This document shows, piece after piece, positions 24,975 to 33,629 of a DNA stretch of 64,000 bases. The DNA is taken from the NCBI RefSeq assembly GCF_022012445.1, contig NZ_JAKLTS010000009.1:124001-188000 (forward strand). Reading direction: 5' to 3'. A model generated the notes under the pieces. That model had not been told where the DNA came from and searched no databases. It saw only the letters and a list, made by a program, of their open reading frames with translations. The stretch comes from Massilia sp. TS11. Its GTDB lineage: Bacteria > Pseudomonadota > Gammaproteobacteria > Burkholderiales > Burkholderiaceae_D. Position numbers and translations under genes: made by a program. Every line of letters begins with the position of its first letter. Positions within the stretch are counted from its first letter, which is position 1.

Positions 24975-25238
24975 ATGAATGCCAAACTGATCGCCGCCGC
25001 CCTGAGCCTTGCCGCCAGCACCGCGTTTGCCGCCGACACCCCGGCCGCCGCCCCCGCCGCCGCCGTGAAAACCGTGGCCGCCAGCCAGGCCGTGAGCATG
25101 GCCGCCGCCACGACTCTCCCGGCCATCGAAATCAAACAGGACAGCGGCCGCACGCGCGCCGAAGTCCACGCCGAAGCCGTCGCCTACCTGGCCACGCGCA
25201 AATCGACGCTGGCCGAACAGCTCGAGCAATACAAGTAA
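24975..25238 (+). CDS. DUF4148-like small exported protein
   Basis: 87 residues: signal peptide (MNAKLIAAALSLAASTAFAA), an Ala-rich spacer and a C-terminal segment SGRTRAEVHAEAVAYLATRKS, which is the core of DUF4148, a family of small periplasmic proteins frequent in Burkholderiales. Function unknown. GGAG lies 7 nt before the ATG at 24975; a GTG at 24972 is also in frame. It is divergent from a LysR gene that may control it. Confidence 0.75.
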   Translation: MNAKLIAAALSLAASTAFAADTPAAAPAAAVKTVAASQAVSMAAATTLPAIEIKQDSGRTRAEVHAEAVAYLATRKSTLAEQLEQYK

Positions 25239-25266
25239 TCCCCTGCCTGAACGGCTAACCGTTCCG

Positions 25267-25297
25267 CAAGGCCCGCTTCGGCGGGCCTTGTTGTTTT
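25267..25297 (+). terminator. Rho-independent terminator after DUF4148 gene
   Basis: CAAGGCCCGC, loop TTCG, GCGGGCCTTG followed by TTGTTTT: a 10-bp stem with a stable UUCG tetraloop. Confidence 0.92.
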
Positions 25298-25413
25298 CAT
25301 CCCCCACGGCTGCAATTCATTCCGCAAATTCGGCGCTCCGTCGTATTCTTTCGGCAAGAGCCAGGCTGCGCACGTAAGCTCCAGGCTCGTCGCTAACTTT
25401 GCCCCCTGCCCCT

Positions 25414-26736
25414 ATGAGCCAAGCTATCCTGCGCGCCGCCGGCGGCGCCCTCCTCGTCCTCTCCCTCCAAGCGGCCTGGGCCGCAGAGCCGGCCACCACC
25501 CGCGTCAACGAGAATCGCCCGGTCGGCGCCTTCCGCCAGATCGACGTGTCCGGGCCCTACCATGTGGTGGTGCAGGCCCAGGCTGCGGGCAAGACCGCGC
25601 TCGAGCTCAGCGGCGAGCGCAAGCAGCTCGACGAGGTCGAAACCCTGGTCCAGGGCGACACCCTGGTGATCCGTCCCCTGAAACGCATCGGCTTCCACTT
25701 CAGCTTCGGCAAAACGCGCGAGGCCGTCACCATCCGCGTCAGCGCGCCCGGCCTGAAGAGTCTGCGCAACGGCGGCAGCGGCGACGTCGAACTCGAACAA
25801 GTGAGCGCCGACCAGTTCAGCCTGAATAACGATGGCTCGGGCGAAGTGCGCGCCAACGGCGCCGTCAAGGACCTGACCGTGAACAACCGCGGCAGCGGCG
25901 ACCTCGACCTGCACAATCTGCGCGCCGCCAATCTGGGCCTGCGCATGGACGGCTCGGGCGACGTGTATGTGGCCAATCTGACCGGCGAGCTGAGCGCTGA
26001 GATCAAGGGTTCGGGCGATCTGCGCGCCGACAATCTGCGCACCAACAGCCTGCGCCTGCAGCAGCGCGGCTCGGGCAATGCGCGCCTGAGCGGCGCCACG
26101 CGCGAACTCAAGGCCGAGCTCAACGGTTCCGGCGATCTGGAAGCCTGCGCCCTGGCGGCCGAGGTGGTCAGCACCCAGCTGCGCGGCCCGGGCAATGCCT
26201 GCGTGGCCGGCACCATCAAGAAATTCGACGGCGAAGTGCACGGCTCGGGCGACCTGAGCGTGCGCGGCCTGCAGGCGGGCAGCCTGCGTCTGCTGATGGA
26301 CGGGCCGGGTGAGGCCTCGCTCAGCGGCAGCGCAGTCCAGGCCAGCATCGAGCTGAGCGGCTCGGGCGCCCTCGACGCCCACGCTCTGCAGACGCGCAAT
26401 ATGAGCGTGCGCGGCCGCGGCGCCGGCGACCTCGCCCTGGGCAGCATCAGCGAATCGCTCGACGCCGAAGTGCGCGGCTCGGGCGAACTGAAGGCAGCCA
26501 TCAGCGGCAAGCGCGCCCTGCTCAAACTGGGCGGCGCCGGCGACACCCGCCTCGAGGGCAGCGTCGACCAGCTCAACGCCCAGCTGAGCGGCTCCGGCAA
26601 CCTCGACGGGCGCAATCTGGTCGCCGCCCACAGCGACGTCAGCGTGCGCGGCCCCGGCAGCGCCAGCTACAGCCAGAAGGCCCAGGGCCAGCTGCGCCCC
26701 GTCACGGTCGAGCGCGGCGGCAGCCATCAGCAGTAA
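25414..26736 (+). CDS. exported GIN-domain (DUF2807) beta-solenoid protein with about 15 GSG repeats
   Basis: 440 residues with a signal peptide (about 1-24). After an N-terminal strand region (FRQIDVSGPYHVVVQ), the chain is a ladder of 19- and 20-residue repeats, each opening with G-(S/P/A)-G-(D/E/N), as in GSGDLDLHNLRAANLGLRMD. About fifteen can be counted, alternating 19 and 20 residues for most of the length. This is the GIN/DUF2807 right-handed beta-helix fold, usually about 200-230 residues; this protein is roughly twice that. GIN proteins are periplasmic or surface proteins of unknown function. ATG at 25414 is chosen because it directly precedes the signal peptide. It stands alone between a terminator and the nag operon promoter. 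Confidence 0.85.
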   Translation: MSQAILRAAGGALLVLSLQAAWAAEPATTRVNENRPVGAFRQIDVSGPYHVVVQAQAAGKTALELSGERKQLDEVETLVQGDTLVIRPLKRIGFHFSFGKTREAVTIRVSAPGLKSLRNGGSGDVELEQVSADQFSLNNDGSGEVRANGAVKDLTVNNRGSGDLDLHNLRAANLGLRMDGSGDVYVANLTGELSAEIKGSGDLRADNLRTNSLRLQQRGSGNARLSGATRELKAELNGSGDLEACALAAEVVSTQLRGPGNACVAGTIKKFDGEVHGSGDLSVRGLQAGSLRLLMDGPGEASLSGSAVQASIELSGSGALDAHALQTRNMSVRGRGAGDLALGSISESLDAEVRGSGELKAAISGKRALLKLGGAGDTRLEGSVDQLNAQLSGSGNLDGRNLVAAHSDVSVRGPGSASYSQKAQGQLRPVTVERGGSHQQ

Positions 26737-26781
26737 GCGCCACGGCCGCTACGCCGGCTGTTAATACCACTTAGATGCCTG

Positions 26782-26815
26782 TTGACTTACTGGTCTGCAC
26801 GCTATACAGTGCAGA
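26782..26815 (+). promoter_or_regulatory. promoter and candidate GntR operator of the amino-sugar operon
   Basis: TTGACT at 26782, 17-bp spacer, TACAGT at 26805. Overlapping the -10 region is an inverted repeat TCTGCAC-N8-GTGCAGA (26794-26815). A TGGTCT half-site, as in DasR/NagR-type HutC operators, lies at 26791. The arrangement suggests repression by the GntR regulator encoded in the operon. Confidence 0.55.
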
Positions 26816-26875
26816 ACGCACACCCGTGGGCTGGTGACGCCAGCCACACTGGAACCAATTGCAGACCACATCAAC

Positions 26876-27739
26876 ATGATCCATTACCTCATCGGCGTCG
26901 ACGGCGGCGGCACCGGCACCCGCGTCCGTCTGGCCCGCGCTGACGGCAGCCTGCTGGCCCAGGGCCAGGCCGGCCCGTCCGGCTTGGCGCATGGCATCGA
27001 CGCCGCCTGGCAGGCCATCGAGCAGGCGATCGGCCAGGCCTTTGGCGCGGCCGGTCTGGCGCCCGCCCCCATGGCCGAGCGCGCCATCGGCCTCGGCCTG
27101 GCCGGGGTGCACAACCGCGCCTGGGCCGATCAGTTCCGCGCCGCCGATCCCGGCTACGCACGCCTGGTCCTGAGCACCGATGCCTACACCACCCTGCTCG
27201 GCGCCCACGGTGGCCAGCCCGGCGCCATCATCGCGCTCGGCACGGGCAGCGTGGGCGAGGTGCTGCAGCCCGATGGCGTCCAGCGCGAAGTCGGCGGCTG
27301 GGGCTTCCCGGCCGGGGACGAAGCCAGTGGCGCCTGGATCGGTCTGCAGGCCATCAATTATCTGCAGCAGGTGCTCGACGGCCGGCGCCCCGCGAGCGCC
27401 CTGGCCCAGGCCCTCGATGCCGCCTGCGGTGGCGGGCGCGACGCCGTGCAGGCCTGGCTGGCGCGCGCCAACCAGACCGCCTACGCCAGCCTGGCCCCGC
27501 TGGTGCTGGCCCACGCCGCCGACAACGCGGCCGCGCGCGCCATCCTGGAACGCGCCGGCGCCGAAGTGCAGCGCATGGCCAACGCGCTCGACCCCGACGC
27601 GCGCCTGCCGCTGGCCCTGTGCGGCGGCCTGGCCGCGCCGCTGCGCCCGTATCTGCCGCCGGCCCTGGCCGCGCGTGCGCGCGACCCGCTCGGCGACGCC
27701 GCCGCCGGCGCCCTGCAGATGATCCGGGCGGCCGTGTGA
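26876..27739 (+). CDS. nagK: BadF/BadG-type N-acetylglucosamine kinase
   Basis: 287 residues of the ASKHA fold: phosphate-1 motif LIGVDGGGTGTRVRL at the N-terminus and IIALGTGSVGEV (phosphate-2) in the middle, with GGWGFPAGDEASG following. These are hallmarks of BadF/BadG-family sugar kinases such as bacterial GlcNAc kinase. It would phosphorylate GlcNAc freed by the GH3 enzyme to GlcNAc-6-P for NagA. ATG at 26876 is preferred over a GTG at 26834. The TGA overlaps the GTG of the regulator gene (GTGA), so they are coupled. The exact sugar is inferred from context. Confidence 0.83.
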   Translation: MIHYLIGVDGGGTGTRVRLARADGSLLAQGQAGPSGLAHGIDAAWQAIEQAIGQAFGAAGLAPAPMAERAIGLGLAGVHNRAWADQFRAADPGYARLVLSTDAYTTLLGAHGGQPGAIIALGTGSVGEVLQPDGVQREVGGWGFPAGDEASGAWIGLQAINYLQQVLDGRRPASALAQALDAACGGGRDAVQAWLARANQTAYASLAPLVLAHAADNAAARAILERAGAEVQRMANALDPDARLPLALCGGLAAPLRPYLPPALAARARDPLGDAAAGALQMIRAAV

Positions 27740-28473
27740 GCGCCGGTCCGCTGGCCGGCTTCCGGCCCGATCCCGCCAGTCTGACGCCGCTCTATGTGCA
27801 GCTGGCGAACCAGCTCGCGCGCGGCATCGCCGACGGCGACTGGCATCCGAATACGGCCCTGCCCTCGGAGCGCATGCTGGCCGAGATGCTGTCGATCTCG
27901 CGCGTCACCGCGCGCAAGGCGATCGCCATCCTGTGCGAGCGCGGCCTGCTGACGCGCCGGCACGGCTCCGGCACCTATATCACGCCCAAGCTCGAGCAGC
28001 CGCTCTCGCGCCTGACCAGCTTTTCCGAAGAACTGAGCCAGCGCGGCTTCGCGGCCGGCAGCCGCTGGCTGGCGCGCGAGCTGGGCGCGGCCGCCCCGTT
28101 CGAGGTGCTGGCGCTCGGCCTGTCGCCGAATGCGCCGGTGGCGCGCCTGAAGCGCCTGCGCACCGCCGACGAGGTGGTGATGGCGATCGAAACCTCGACC
28201 ATCCCGGCCCTCTACATGCCGGACCCGCAGGGCGTGCAGGACTCGCTGTACGGCTACCTGGAGGCGCACGGCCATGTGCCGGTGCGCGCGCTCCAGCACA
28301 TCAAGGCAATCAACGCCAGCGCCAGCCAGGCGGGCCTGGCTGGCATCGCGCCCGGTGCGGCCATGCTGCACATCACGCGCGTGTCCTATCTCGAAAACGG
28401 CGCTGCGGTGGAACTGACCCATTCCTACTGCCGCAGCGATTACTACACCTTTGTCGCGGAGTCGCGCCGATGA
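27736..28473 (+). CDS. GntR-family (HutC/UTRA) regulator of amino-sugar genes
   Basis: 245 residues from a GTG that overlaps the kinase stop. N-terminal winged helix (LYVQLANQLARGIADGDW and LPSERMLAEMLSISRVTARKAI) and C-terminal UTRA ligand domain (about 90-240). This is the NagR/DasR/NagQ type, which binds GlcN-6-P or GlcNAc-6-P and is released from DNA. It sits inside the operon it probably controls; candidate site at 26791-26815. Its TGA overlaps the nagA ATG (ATGA). Confidence 0.9.
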   Translation: MSAGPLAGFRPDPASLTPLYVQLANQLARGIADGDWHPNTALPSERMLAEMLSISRVTARKAIAILCERGLLTRRHGSGTYITPKLEQPLSRLTSFSEELSQRGFAAGSRWLARELGAAAPFEVLALGLSPNAPVARLKRLRTADEVVMAIETSTIPALYMPDPQGVQDSLYGYLEAHGHVPVRALQHIKAINASASQAGLAGIAPGAAMLHITRVSYLENGAAVELTHSYCRSDYYTFVAESRR

Positions 28474-29582
28474 GCGAAACTTTGAAGGGCAATATCCTCA
28501 CGCCGGATGGCTGGGTGCACGGTACGATCGCGTTCGGCGAACGCATCGCCAGCATCAGCGGCGCGATCAGCAACCCGGCCATCAACCAGGACGACTACAT
28601 CCTGCCGGGCTTTATCGACCTGCACGTGCACGGCGGCGGCGGCAAGGACATCATGGAGGCCGGCGAGGCCCCGCACGTGATCGCCGCCATGCACGTCAAG
28701 CACGGCACCACCTCGCTGCTGGCCACCACCATGACGGCGCCGCCGCAGGACATCACGGCCGCACTCAAGGCCATCGGCGCGGCCTGTCAGGCGCGCCGCC
28801 CGCAATCGGCGCGCATCCTCGGCGTGCACCTGGAAGGCCCCTACATCAACAGCGGCAAGCTGGGCGCCCAGCCGAACTACGCGCGCGCCGCCACCATCCA
28901 CGAAGTGCGCGACCTGGAAAAATACGCGCCGCTACGCCTGGTGACGGTGGCGCCCGAAGTGCCCGGCCATCTGAGCCTGGTGAAGGAGCTGGCCCAGGCC
29001 GGCATCCGCGTGCAGATCGGGCATACGCTCGGCTCCTACGAGGACGGCGTGGCCGCGCTGCAGTGCGGCGCGCACGGCTTCACCCACCTGTTCAATGCCA
29101 TGACCGGCCTGCACCACCGCGAGCCAGGCATGGCCGGCGCCGCCCTCGCCCACGCCCAGTACGCCGAGCTGATTCCCGATCTGCTGCACGTGCATCCGGG
29201 CGCGATCCGGGTGGCGCTGCGCGCGATTCCGCACCTGTACTGCGTGACCGATTCGACCGCCGCCACCGGCATGCCCGACGGCGACTACATGCTCGGCCGG
29301 CACAAGGTCCAGAAATGCATGGGCGGCGTGCGTCTGCCCGACGGCACCCTGGCCGGCTCCACCCTGACGATGGACCAGGCGCTGCGCAATCTGGTCGGCC
29401 TCGGGCTGGAGCTCGACGACGCCTCGCGCCGCGTGTCGACCTATGCCGCCGACTATCTCGGCGAAACCGAACGTGGCCGCCTGAAGGCCGGCTGTTATGG
29501 CGATGTGGTCGTCCTCGACCGCGATCTGAAACTCAAGGCAGTGTATGTGGAAGGAGAAGCGTGTGAGCTCAATGATGCTTAA
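28470..29582 (+). CDS. nagA: N-acetylglucosamine-6-phosphate deacetylase
   Basis: 370 residues of the amidohydrolase fold. Motifs: GFIDLHVHGGGGKD near residue 45 (metal site), HLEGPYIN, GHTLGS, HLFNAM and CVTDSTAATG (catalytic Asp). It converts GlcNAc-6-P to GlcN-6-P and acetate in the cytoplasm. It starts with ATGA overlap from the regulator and overlaps the next gene by 20 bp, so translation is likely coupled along the operon. Confidence 0.95.
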   Translation: MSETLKGNILTPDGWVHGTIAFGERIASISGAISNPAINQDDYILPGFIDLHVHGGGGKDIMEAGEAPHVIAAMHVKHGTTSLLATTMTAPPQDITAALKAIGAACQARRPQSARILGVHLEGPYINSGKLGAQPNYARAATIHEVRDLEKYAPLRLVTVAPEVPGHLSLVKELAQAGIRVQIGHTLGSYEDGVAALQCGAHGFTHLFNAMTGLHHREPGMAGAALAHAQYAELIPDLLHVHPGAIRVALRAIPHLYCVTDSTAATGMPDGDYMLGRHKVQKCMGGVRLPDGTLAGSTLTMDQALRNLVGLGLELDDASRRVSTYAADYLGETERGRLKAGCYGDVVVLDRDLKLKAVYVEGEACELNDA

Positions 29583-30585
29583 GGAGGCCGAAGCGGCCGC
29601 GCAATGTGTCGCCCTGCAGCTGGCCTGCGATGGCGAGCGCTTTGCGGACCTGGGCCGCACCCTGAGGAGCACCAGCTTTCACACGGCGCTGACGGTGGCG
29701 CGCGGCAGCTCGGACCACGCCGCCAACTACTTCGGCTACCTGACCATGGCGCGCACCGGGCGCATCGTCGCCTCGCTGCCGATGTCCCTGATCACCCTGT
29801 ACAAATCGCCGCTGGTCACGCGCGACACCCTGACGGTGGCCATTTCGCAGTCGGGCCAGAGCCCCGACGTGGTCGAACCGATCCGCTACTTCCGCGATGG
29901 CGGCGCCACCACCGTCGCCCTGGTCAACGACGCCAGCTCGCCGCTGGCCGCCGCGGCCGAATGGGCCATGCCCCTGCACGCCGGGAAGGAGCAGAGCGTG
30001 GCCGCCACCAAGAGCTTCATCACCAGCCTGACGGCCGGCGCGCGCCTGGTGGCGCACTGGCAGAACGATCCCGAGCTGCTCGAAGGCCTGGCCGCCCTGC
30101 CCGCGGCCCTGCAGGCCGCCACGCGCGTCGACTGGTCGGCCGCGATCGAGGTGCTGGCGCCGGCCCGCAACATCATGGTGGTCGGCCGCGGCATCAGCTT
30201 CCCGGTGGCGCTGGAGGCGGCCCTCAAGCTGAAGGAGACCTCGGCCCTGCAGGCGGAAGCCTTCAGCGGCGCCGAAATCAAGCACGGCCCGATGGCCCTG
30301 ATCGAAGACGGCTACCCGCTGCTGATCTTCGCCACGCGCGGCCCGGCCCAGGCCGGCCTGATCGCCCTGGCCGAGGAAATGCGCGGGCGCGGCGCACGCG
30401 TGCTGCTGGCCGCGCCGGACGATGTGGCCACGCGCGACCTGACCCTGCCCGTGGCCGCCACGCCGGACCTCGATCCGATCGTCGCGATCCAGGCCTTCTA
30501 CATGATGGCCGCCCAGCTGTCGCAGGCGCGCGGCCTGGACCCGGACAAGCCGCGCCACCTGTCCAAGGTCACCCGCACCAGCTAA
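29563..30585 (+). CDS. nagB: SIS-domain glucosamine-6-phosphate deaminase (NagB-II type)
   Basis: 340 residues with two SIS domains (VARGSSDHAANYFGYL; SQSGQSPDVVEPIR; GRGISFPVALEAALKLKE) and C-terminal HLSKVTRT, as in the isomerase half of GlmS. Without the glutaminase domain, such proteins act as NagB-II deaminases, turning GlcN-6-P into fructose-6-P and ammonia; an AgaS-type role is an alternative. AAGGAG lies 6 nt before a GTG at 29563, which I prefer to ATG 29545. It overlaps the end of nagA. Confidence 0.87.
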   Translation: MSSMMLKEAEAAAQCVALQLACDGERFADLGRTLRSTSFHTALTVARGSSDHAANYFGYLTMARTGRIVASLPMSLITLYKSPLVTRDTLTVAISQSGQSPDVVEPIRYFRDGGATTVALVNDASSPLAAAAEWAMPLHAGKEQSVAATKSFITSLTAGARLVAHWQNDPELLEGLAALPAALQAATRVDWSAAIEVLAPARNIMVVGRGISFPVALEAALKLKETSALQAEAFSGAEIKHGPMALIEDGYPLLIFATRGPAQAGLIALAEEMRGRGARVLLAAPDDVATRDLTLPVAATPDLDPIVAIQAFYMMAAQLSQARGLDPDKPRHLSKVTRTS

Positions 30586-30603
30586 ACCCCGAAGGCAGAC
30601 CCC

Positions 30604-32097
30604 ATGAGCACGCATAAAACCACGGCCGGACAACTGATCATGATCCGCTTTCCGGGTCACGAGCTGGATCCGGCCACCGCCGATTTCATCCGCGCCAACG
30701 GCATCCGCGCGGTCTGCCTGTTCCGCCAGAATATGCGCGACGCCGCCCAGCTGACGCGCCTGACCGGCGCGCTGCGCGCGCTGATGGGCGAGGACGCGCT
30801 GATCGCCATCGATCAGGAAGGCGGCGCCGTGGTGCGCGCCACCTGGGTGCCGGCCCCGCCCTCGGCGATGGCCCTGGGCGCGGCCGACGACACCGCGCTG
30901 GCGCAGCGCACCGGCGCCGCCGTCGCGCGCGCCATCAAGGCGCTGGGCTTCAACTGGAACTTCGCGCCCGTGCTGGACCTGAACAACAACCCACACAACC
31001 CGGTCATCGCCGAGCGTTCGTTCGGCGCCGATCCGGTGCGCGCAGCCGCCCTCGGCATGGCCTGGATGGCCGGTTCGGAAAGCGAAGGCGTGGCCTGCTG
31101 CATCAAGCACTTCCCCGGCCACGGCGACACCCACGTCGACTCGCACCGCGCCCTGCCGACCGTGCACAAGCCGCTGGCCGAACTCGAAGCCTTCGAATTC
31201 CAGCCATTCCGCCTGGCCGCGCCGGCCGCCCCGGCGATCATGAGCGCGCATATCGTCTACCCCGCGCTCGACCCCGACTACCCGGCCACGATGAGCCCGC
31301 GCATCCTGCATGGCCTGCTGCGCCAGGACTGGCGCTACGAGGGCGTGATCATCACCGACGGCATGGACATGCACGCCATCGCCGGCCGCTATGGTGTCGG
31401 CCAGGCCGCCGTGCGCGCGCTGCAGGCCGGGGCCGACATGGTCATGGCCCTGGGCACCCCCGAGACCCAGCGCGCGACGCTGGACGCAATCCAGGCCGCG
31501 CTCGACAGCGGCGAGCTCGATCCGGACGCGATCCGCCAGAGCCTGTCCCGCCTGGCCCGCCTGGCCCGCCGCTACCCGTGCGCCCACCCGCCCTACACCA
31601 GCGAGGCGGCCGACCGCGCGCTGATGGCCGAAGCCTGGCAGCGCGCCCTGACCACGCTGGGCGATCCGCCGCGCCCGCAGCCGGGCGCCGCGCTGCGCCT
31701 GGTGGCGCGCGCCGACGTCGTCAGCGACGGCGTGTCCGAGTCGGGCGTCCCGGCCAGCCAGATCGCCGCCGCACTGGGGCGCCGCTTCGCGGTCGACCTC
31801 GTAACCTTCAGCGACGCCGAGCAGTTCGACTGGGCCAGCCTGCCGCAGGACGGCCGCTTCACCGTGCTGGCCTCGACCTCGCGCATCCGCTACGGCGCCC
31901 AGGCGCGCGCCAGCTGGCGGCCCGACCTGCACATCGCGCTGTGGAACCCCTACCAGGCGCTCGACATCAGCGCGCCGGCCCTGCTCACCTACGGCTTCGC
32001 CGCGCCGGCGCTGGACGCCGTCACCGCCTGGCTGGCCGGCGAGCTGACGGCCGCCGGGCGCTGCCCGGTCCCCGGTTTCGAGCGCGCGCCCGAGTAA
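30604..32097 (+). CDS. nagZ: GH3 beta-N-acetylhexosaminidase (NagZ-like)
   Basis: 497 residues without a signal peptide, hence cytoplasmic. GH3 signatures include IDQEGGAV, KHFPGHGDTHVDSH (His-Asp general acid/base loop of NagZ enzymes) and IITDGMDM (nucleophile Asp). It releases terminal GlcNAc from peptidoglycan fragments or chitooligosaccharides. It is longer than E. coli NagZ (about 341), with a C-terminal extension (about 345-497) as in many GH3 enzymes of two domains. It is the last gene of the amino-sugar operon and feeds the kinase and NagA. No transporter is in the operon. Confidence 0.9.
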   Translation: MSTHKTTAGQLIMIRFPGHELDPATADFIRANGIRAVCLFRQNMRDAAQLTRLTGALRALMGEDALIAIDQEGGAVVRATWVPAPPSAMALGAADDTALAQRTGAAVARAIKALGFNWNFAPVLDLNNNPHNPVIAERSFGADPVRAAALGMAWMAGSESEGVACCIKHFPGHGDTHVDSHRALPTVHKPLAELEAFEFQPFRLAAPAAPAIMSAHIVYPALDPDYPATMSPRILHGLLRQDWRYEGVIITDGMDMHAIAGRYGVGQAAVRALQAGADMVMALGTPETQRATLDAIQAALDSGELDPDAIRQSLSRLARLARRYPCAHPPYTSEAADRALMAEAWQRALTTLGDPPRPQPGAALRLVARADVVSDGVSESGVPASQIAAALGRRFAVDLVTFSDAEQFDWASLPQDGRFTVLASTSRIRYGAQARASWRPDLHIALWNPYQALDISAPALLTYGFAAPALDAVTAWLAGELTAAGRCPVPGFERAPE

Positions 32098-32184
32098 AGA
32101 CGGGCGTCGCAAATTCCACAGCAGGGCCGGCAATTTGTGGGAGAATATGGCCCTCATTTGTTCGACTCTTAAGAAGGATTCTTC

Positions 32185-33465
32185 ATGTCCCACACCCGCT
32201 TCGCCCGCATCAGCGTGCTGCTCGCCGCCCTGCTGGGCGCCGCTGCCTTCACCGCCCCGGCCTATGCCGCCGAAGAGAAGAAGGAAGCCGCACCGGCCGC
32301 CAACACGGTCCGCCCCGAAGTCTTCAAACTGATCGACGCGGCGGTGTTCAAGGACCTGATGGCCCAGAAGAAGTACGACGATGTGAAAGCCCGCCTGGCC
32401 CAGGCGATGGCCATCCCCAATCTGACCCCGTTCGAAGAGTACGCGATCAACAACCAGCGCATGGTGCTGGCCTCGACCACGGGCGACAACAAGACCACGC
32501 TCGAGATCCTGGAAAAGGTCGTGCACTCGCCCTTCCTGCCCAAGACCGAAGTGCCGCGTCTGCTGGAAGTGATGGTCTCGCTCTACTTCAACGAGAAGAA
32601 CTATCCGAAGACCATCGCCGCCGCCAAGGAATTCCAGACCGTCAGCGACAGCCCGAACAAAGTCAATCCGACCCTGTACCGCGCCTACGCCTACAGCAAT
32701 GACTACGTGAACGCCAAGGCCACGCTCGACCTGCTGATGGCCGAGAGCGCCAAGGGCGGCAAGCCGGCCTCGAAGGAAGACCTGAACAACCTCGCCTTCC
32801 TCGCCAACAAGATGAAGGACGACGCCCTGTACGTGAAGACGCTCGAGCAGATCGTCACGCTCTACCCGTCCGAAGAATACTGGCTCGACCTGCTGAACCG
32901 CGTGCGCCGCGTGCCCGGCTATGCCCAGCCGCTCGACCTGTTCGTGCTGCGTCTGCAGATGCTGGTGACCAAGCAGCTGCCGGACGAGTTCTACTACACC
33001 GACCTGGCCGAGCTCGACATGCTCGAAGGCTTCTTCACTGAAGCCAAGCAAGTGGTGGACGCCGGCTACCAGGCCAACCTGCTGGGCACCGGCAACAACG
33101 CCGCCAAGCACAAGGCCCTGCGCGACAAGGCCAACAAAGCCTCGGCCGACGACATCAAGAACATCGCCGCCGGCGAAGCCTCGGCCGCCAAGGCCAAGGA
33201 CGGCATCGGCCTGGTCAAGACCGGTTACGCCTACGTGACCATGGGCCAGATCGACAAGGGCCTCGGCTTCATGCAGCAAGGCATCGCCAAGGGTGTGGCC
33301 AAGCGTCCGGACGACGCCAAGCTGCTGCTGGGCATCGCCTACTACAAGGCCAAGAAATACGACGAGGCCATCAAGACCTTCGCCGAAGTGAAGGCGAATG
33401 ACGGTTCGCTCGAAGTGGCGCGTTTCTGGACCATCAAGGTCAAGCAGGAACAAGCGGGCAAATAA
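32185..33465 (+). CDS. exported TPR-like repeat protein
   Basis: 426 residues with a signal peptide (about 1-28, ending AYAA). The rest is almost all helical with TPR-like pairs (e.g. LYRAYAYSNDYVNAKATLDLL, LLLGIAYYKAKKYDEAIKTF). No other domain is visible; role unknown, presumably periplasmic scaffolding. The codon use and Lys-rich composition differ from its Arg/Ala-rich neighbours, as for a well-expressed protein. AGGA precedes the ATG. It has its own terminator and is separated from nagZ by 87 bp. Confidence 0.78.
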   Translation: MSHTRFARISVLLAALLGAAAFTAPAYAAEEKKEAAPAANTVRPEVFKLIDAAVFKDLMAQKKYDDVKARLAQAMAIPNLTPFEEYAINNQRMVLASTTGDNKTTLEILEKVVHSPFLPKTEVPRLLEVMVSLYFNEKNYPKTIAAAKEFQTVSDSPNKVNPTLYRAYAYSNDYVNAKATLDLLMAESAKGGKPASKEDLNNLAFLANKMKDDALYVKTLEQIVTLYPSEEYWLDLLNRVRRVPGYAQPLDLFVLRLQMLVTKQLPDEFYYTDLAELDMLEGFFTEAKQVVDAGYQANLLGTGNNAAKHKALRDKANKASADDIKNIAAGEASAAKAKDGIGLVKTGYAYVTMGQIDKGLGFMQQGIAKGVAKRPDDAKLLLGIAYYKAKKYDEAIKTFAEVKANDGSLEVARFWTIKVKQEQAGK

Positions 33466-33495
33466 ACCCAGTGCGGCCCGCGGGCCGCAGTGACA

Positions 33496-33539
33496 ACGGG
33501 GCCGGACCGCGCGCAAGCGCCGTCCGGCCCCGTTTTTTT
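33496..33539 (+). terminator. Rho-independent terminator after TPR gene
   Basis: ACGGGGCCGGAC and GTCCGGCCCCGT form a 12-bp stem around a 14-nt loop, followed by seven T residues. Confidence 0.92.
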
Positions 33540-33549
33540 CCCCACCCCA

Positions 33550-33626
33550 AAATCGGGGTCAGACCCCATTTATCCACCCGGCATGCCAACTTTCCGGGCG
33601 GGGAAATGCGGGTCTGACCCCGATTT
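33550..33626. repeat. GGGGTCAGACCCC palindromic repeat, copy 1
   Basis: Two exact 17-bp inverted arms, AAATCGGGGTCAGACCC (33550-33566) and its complement (33610-33626), enclose a 43-bp core with its own CCCGG/CCGGG stem and the string GCGGGGAAAT. The same parts occur at 47196-47260 and, decayed, at 38311-38343. It abuts the stop codon of the penicillin-acylase gene. Confidence 0.88.
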
Positions 33627-33629
33627 TTC

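Noticed and set aside
29569..33516. Open frame of about 1300 codons on the minus strand across the amino-sugar operon
   Set aside because: It runs opposite five well-recognised genes and has a low-complexity Gly/Arg/Gln composition; it reflects codon bias of the plus-strand genes.
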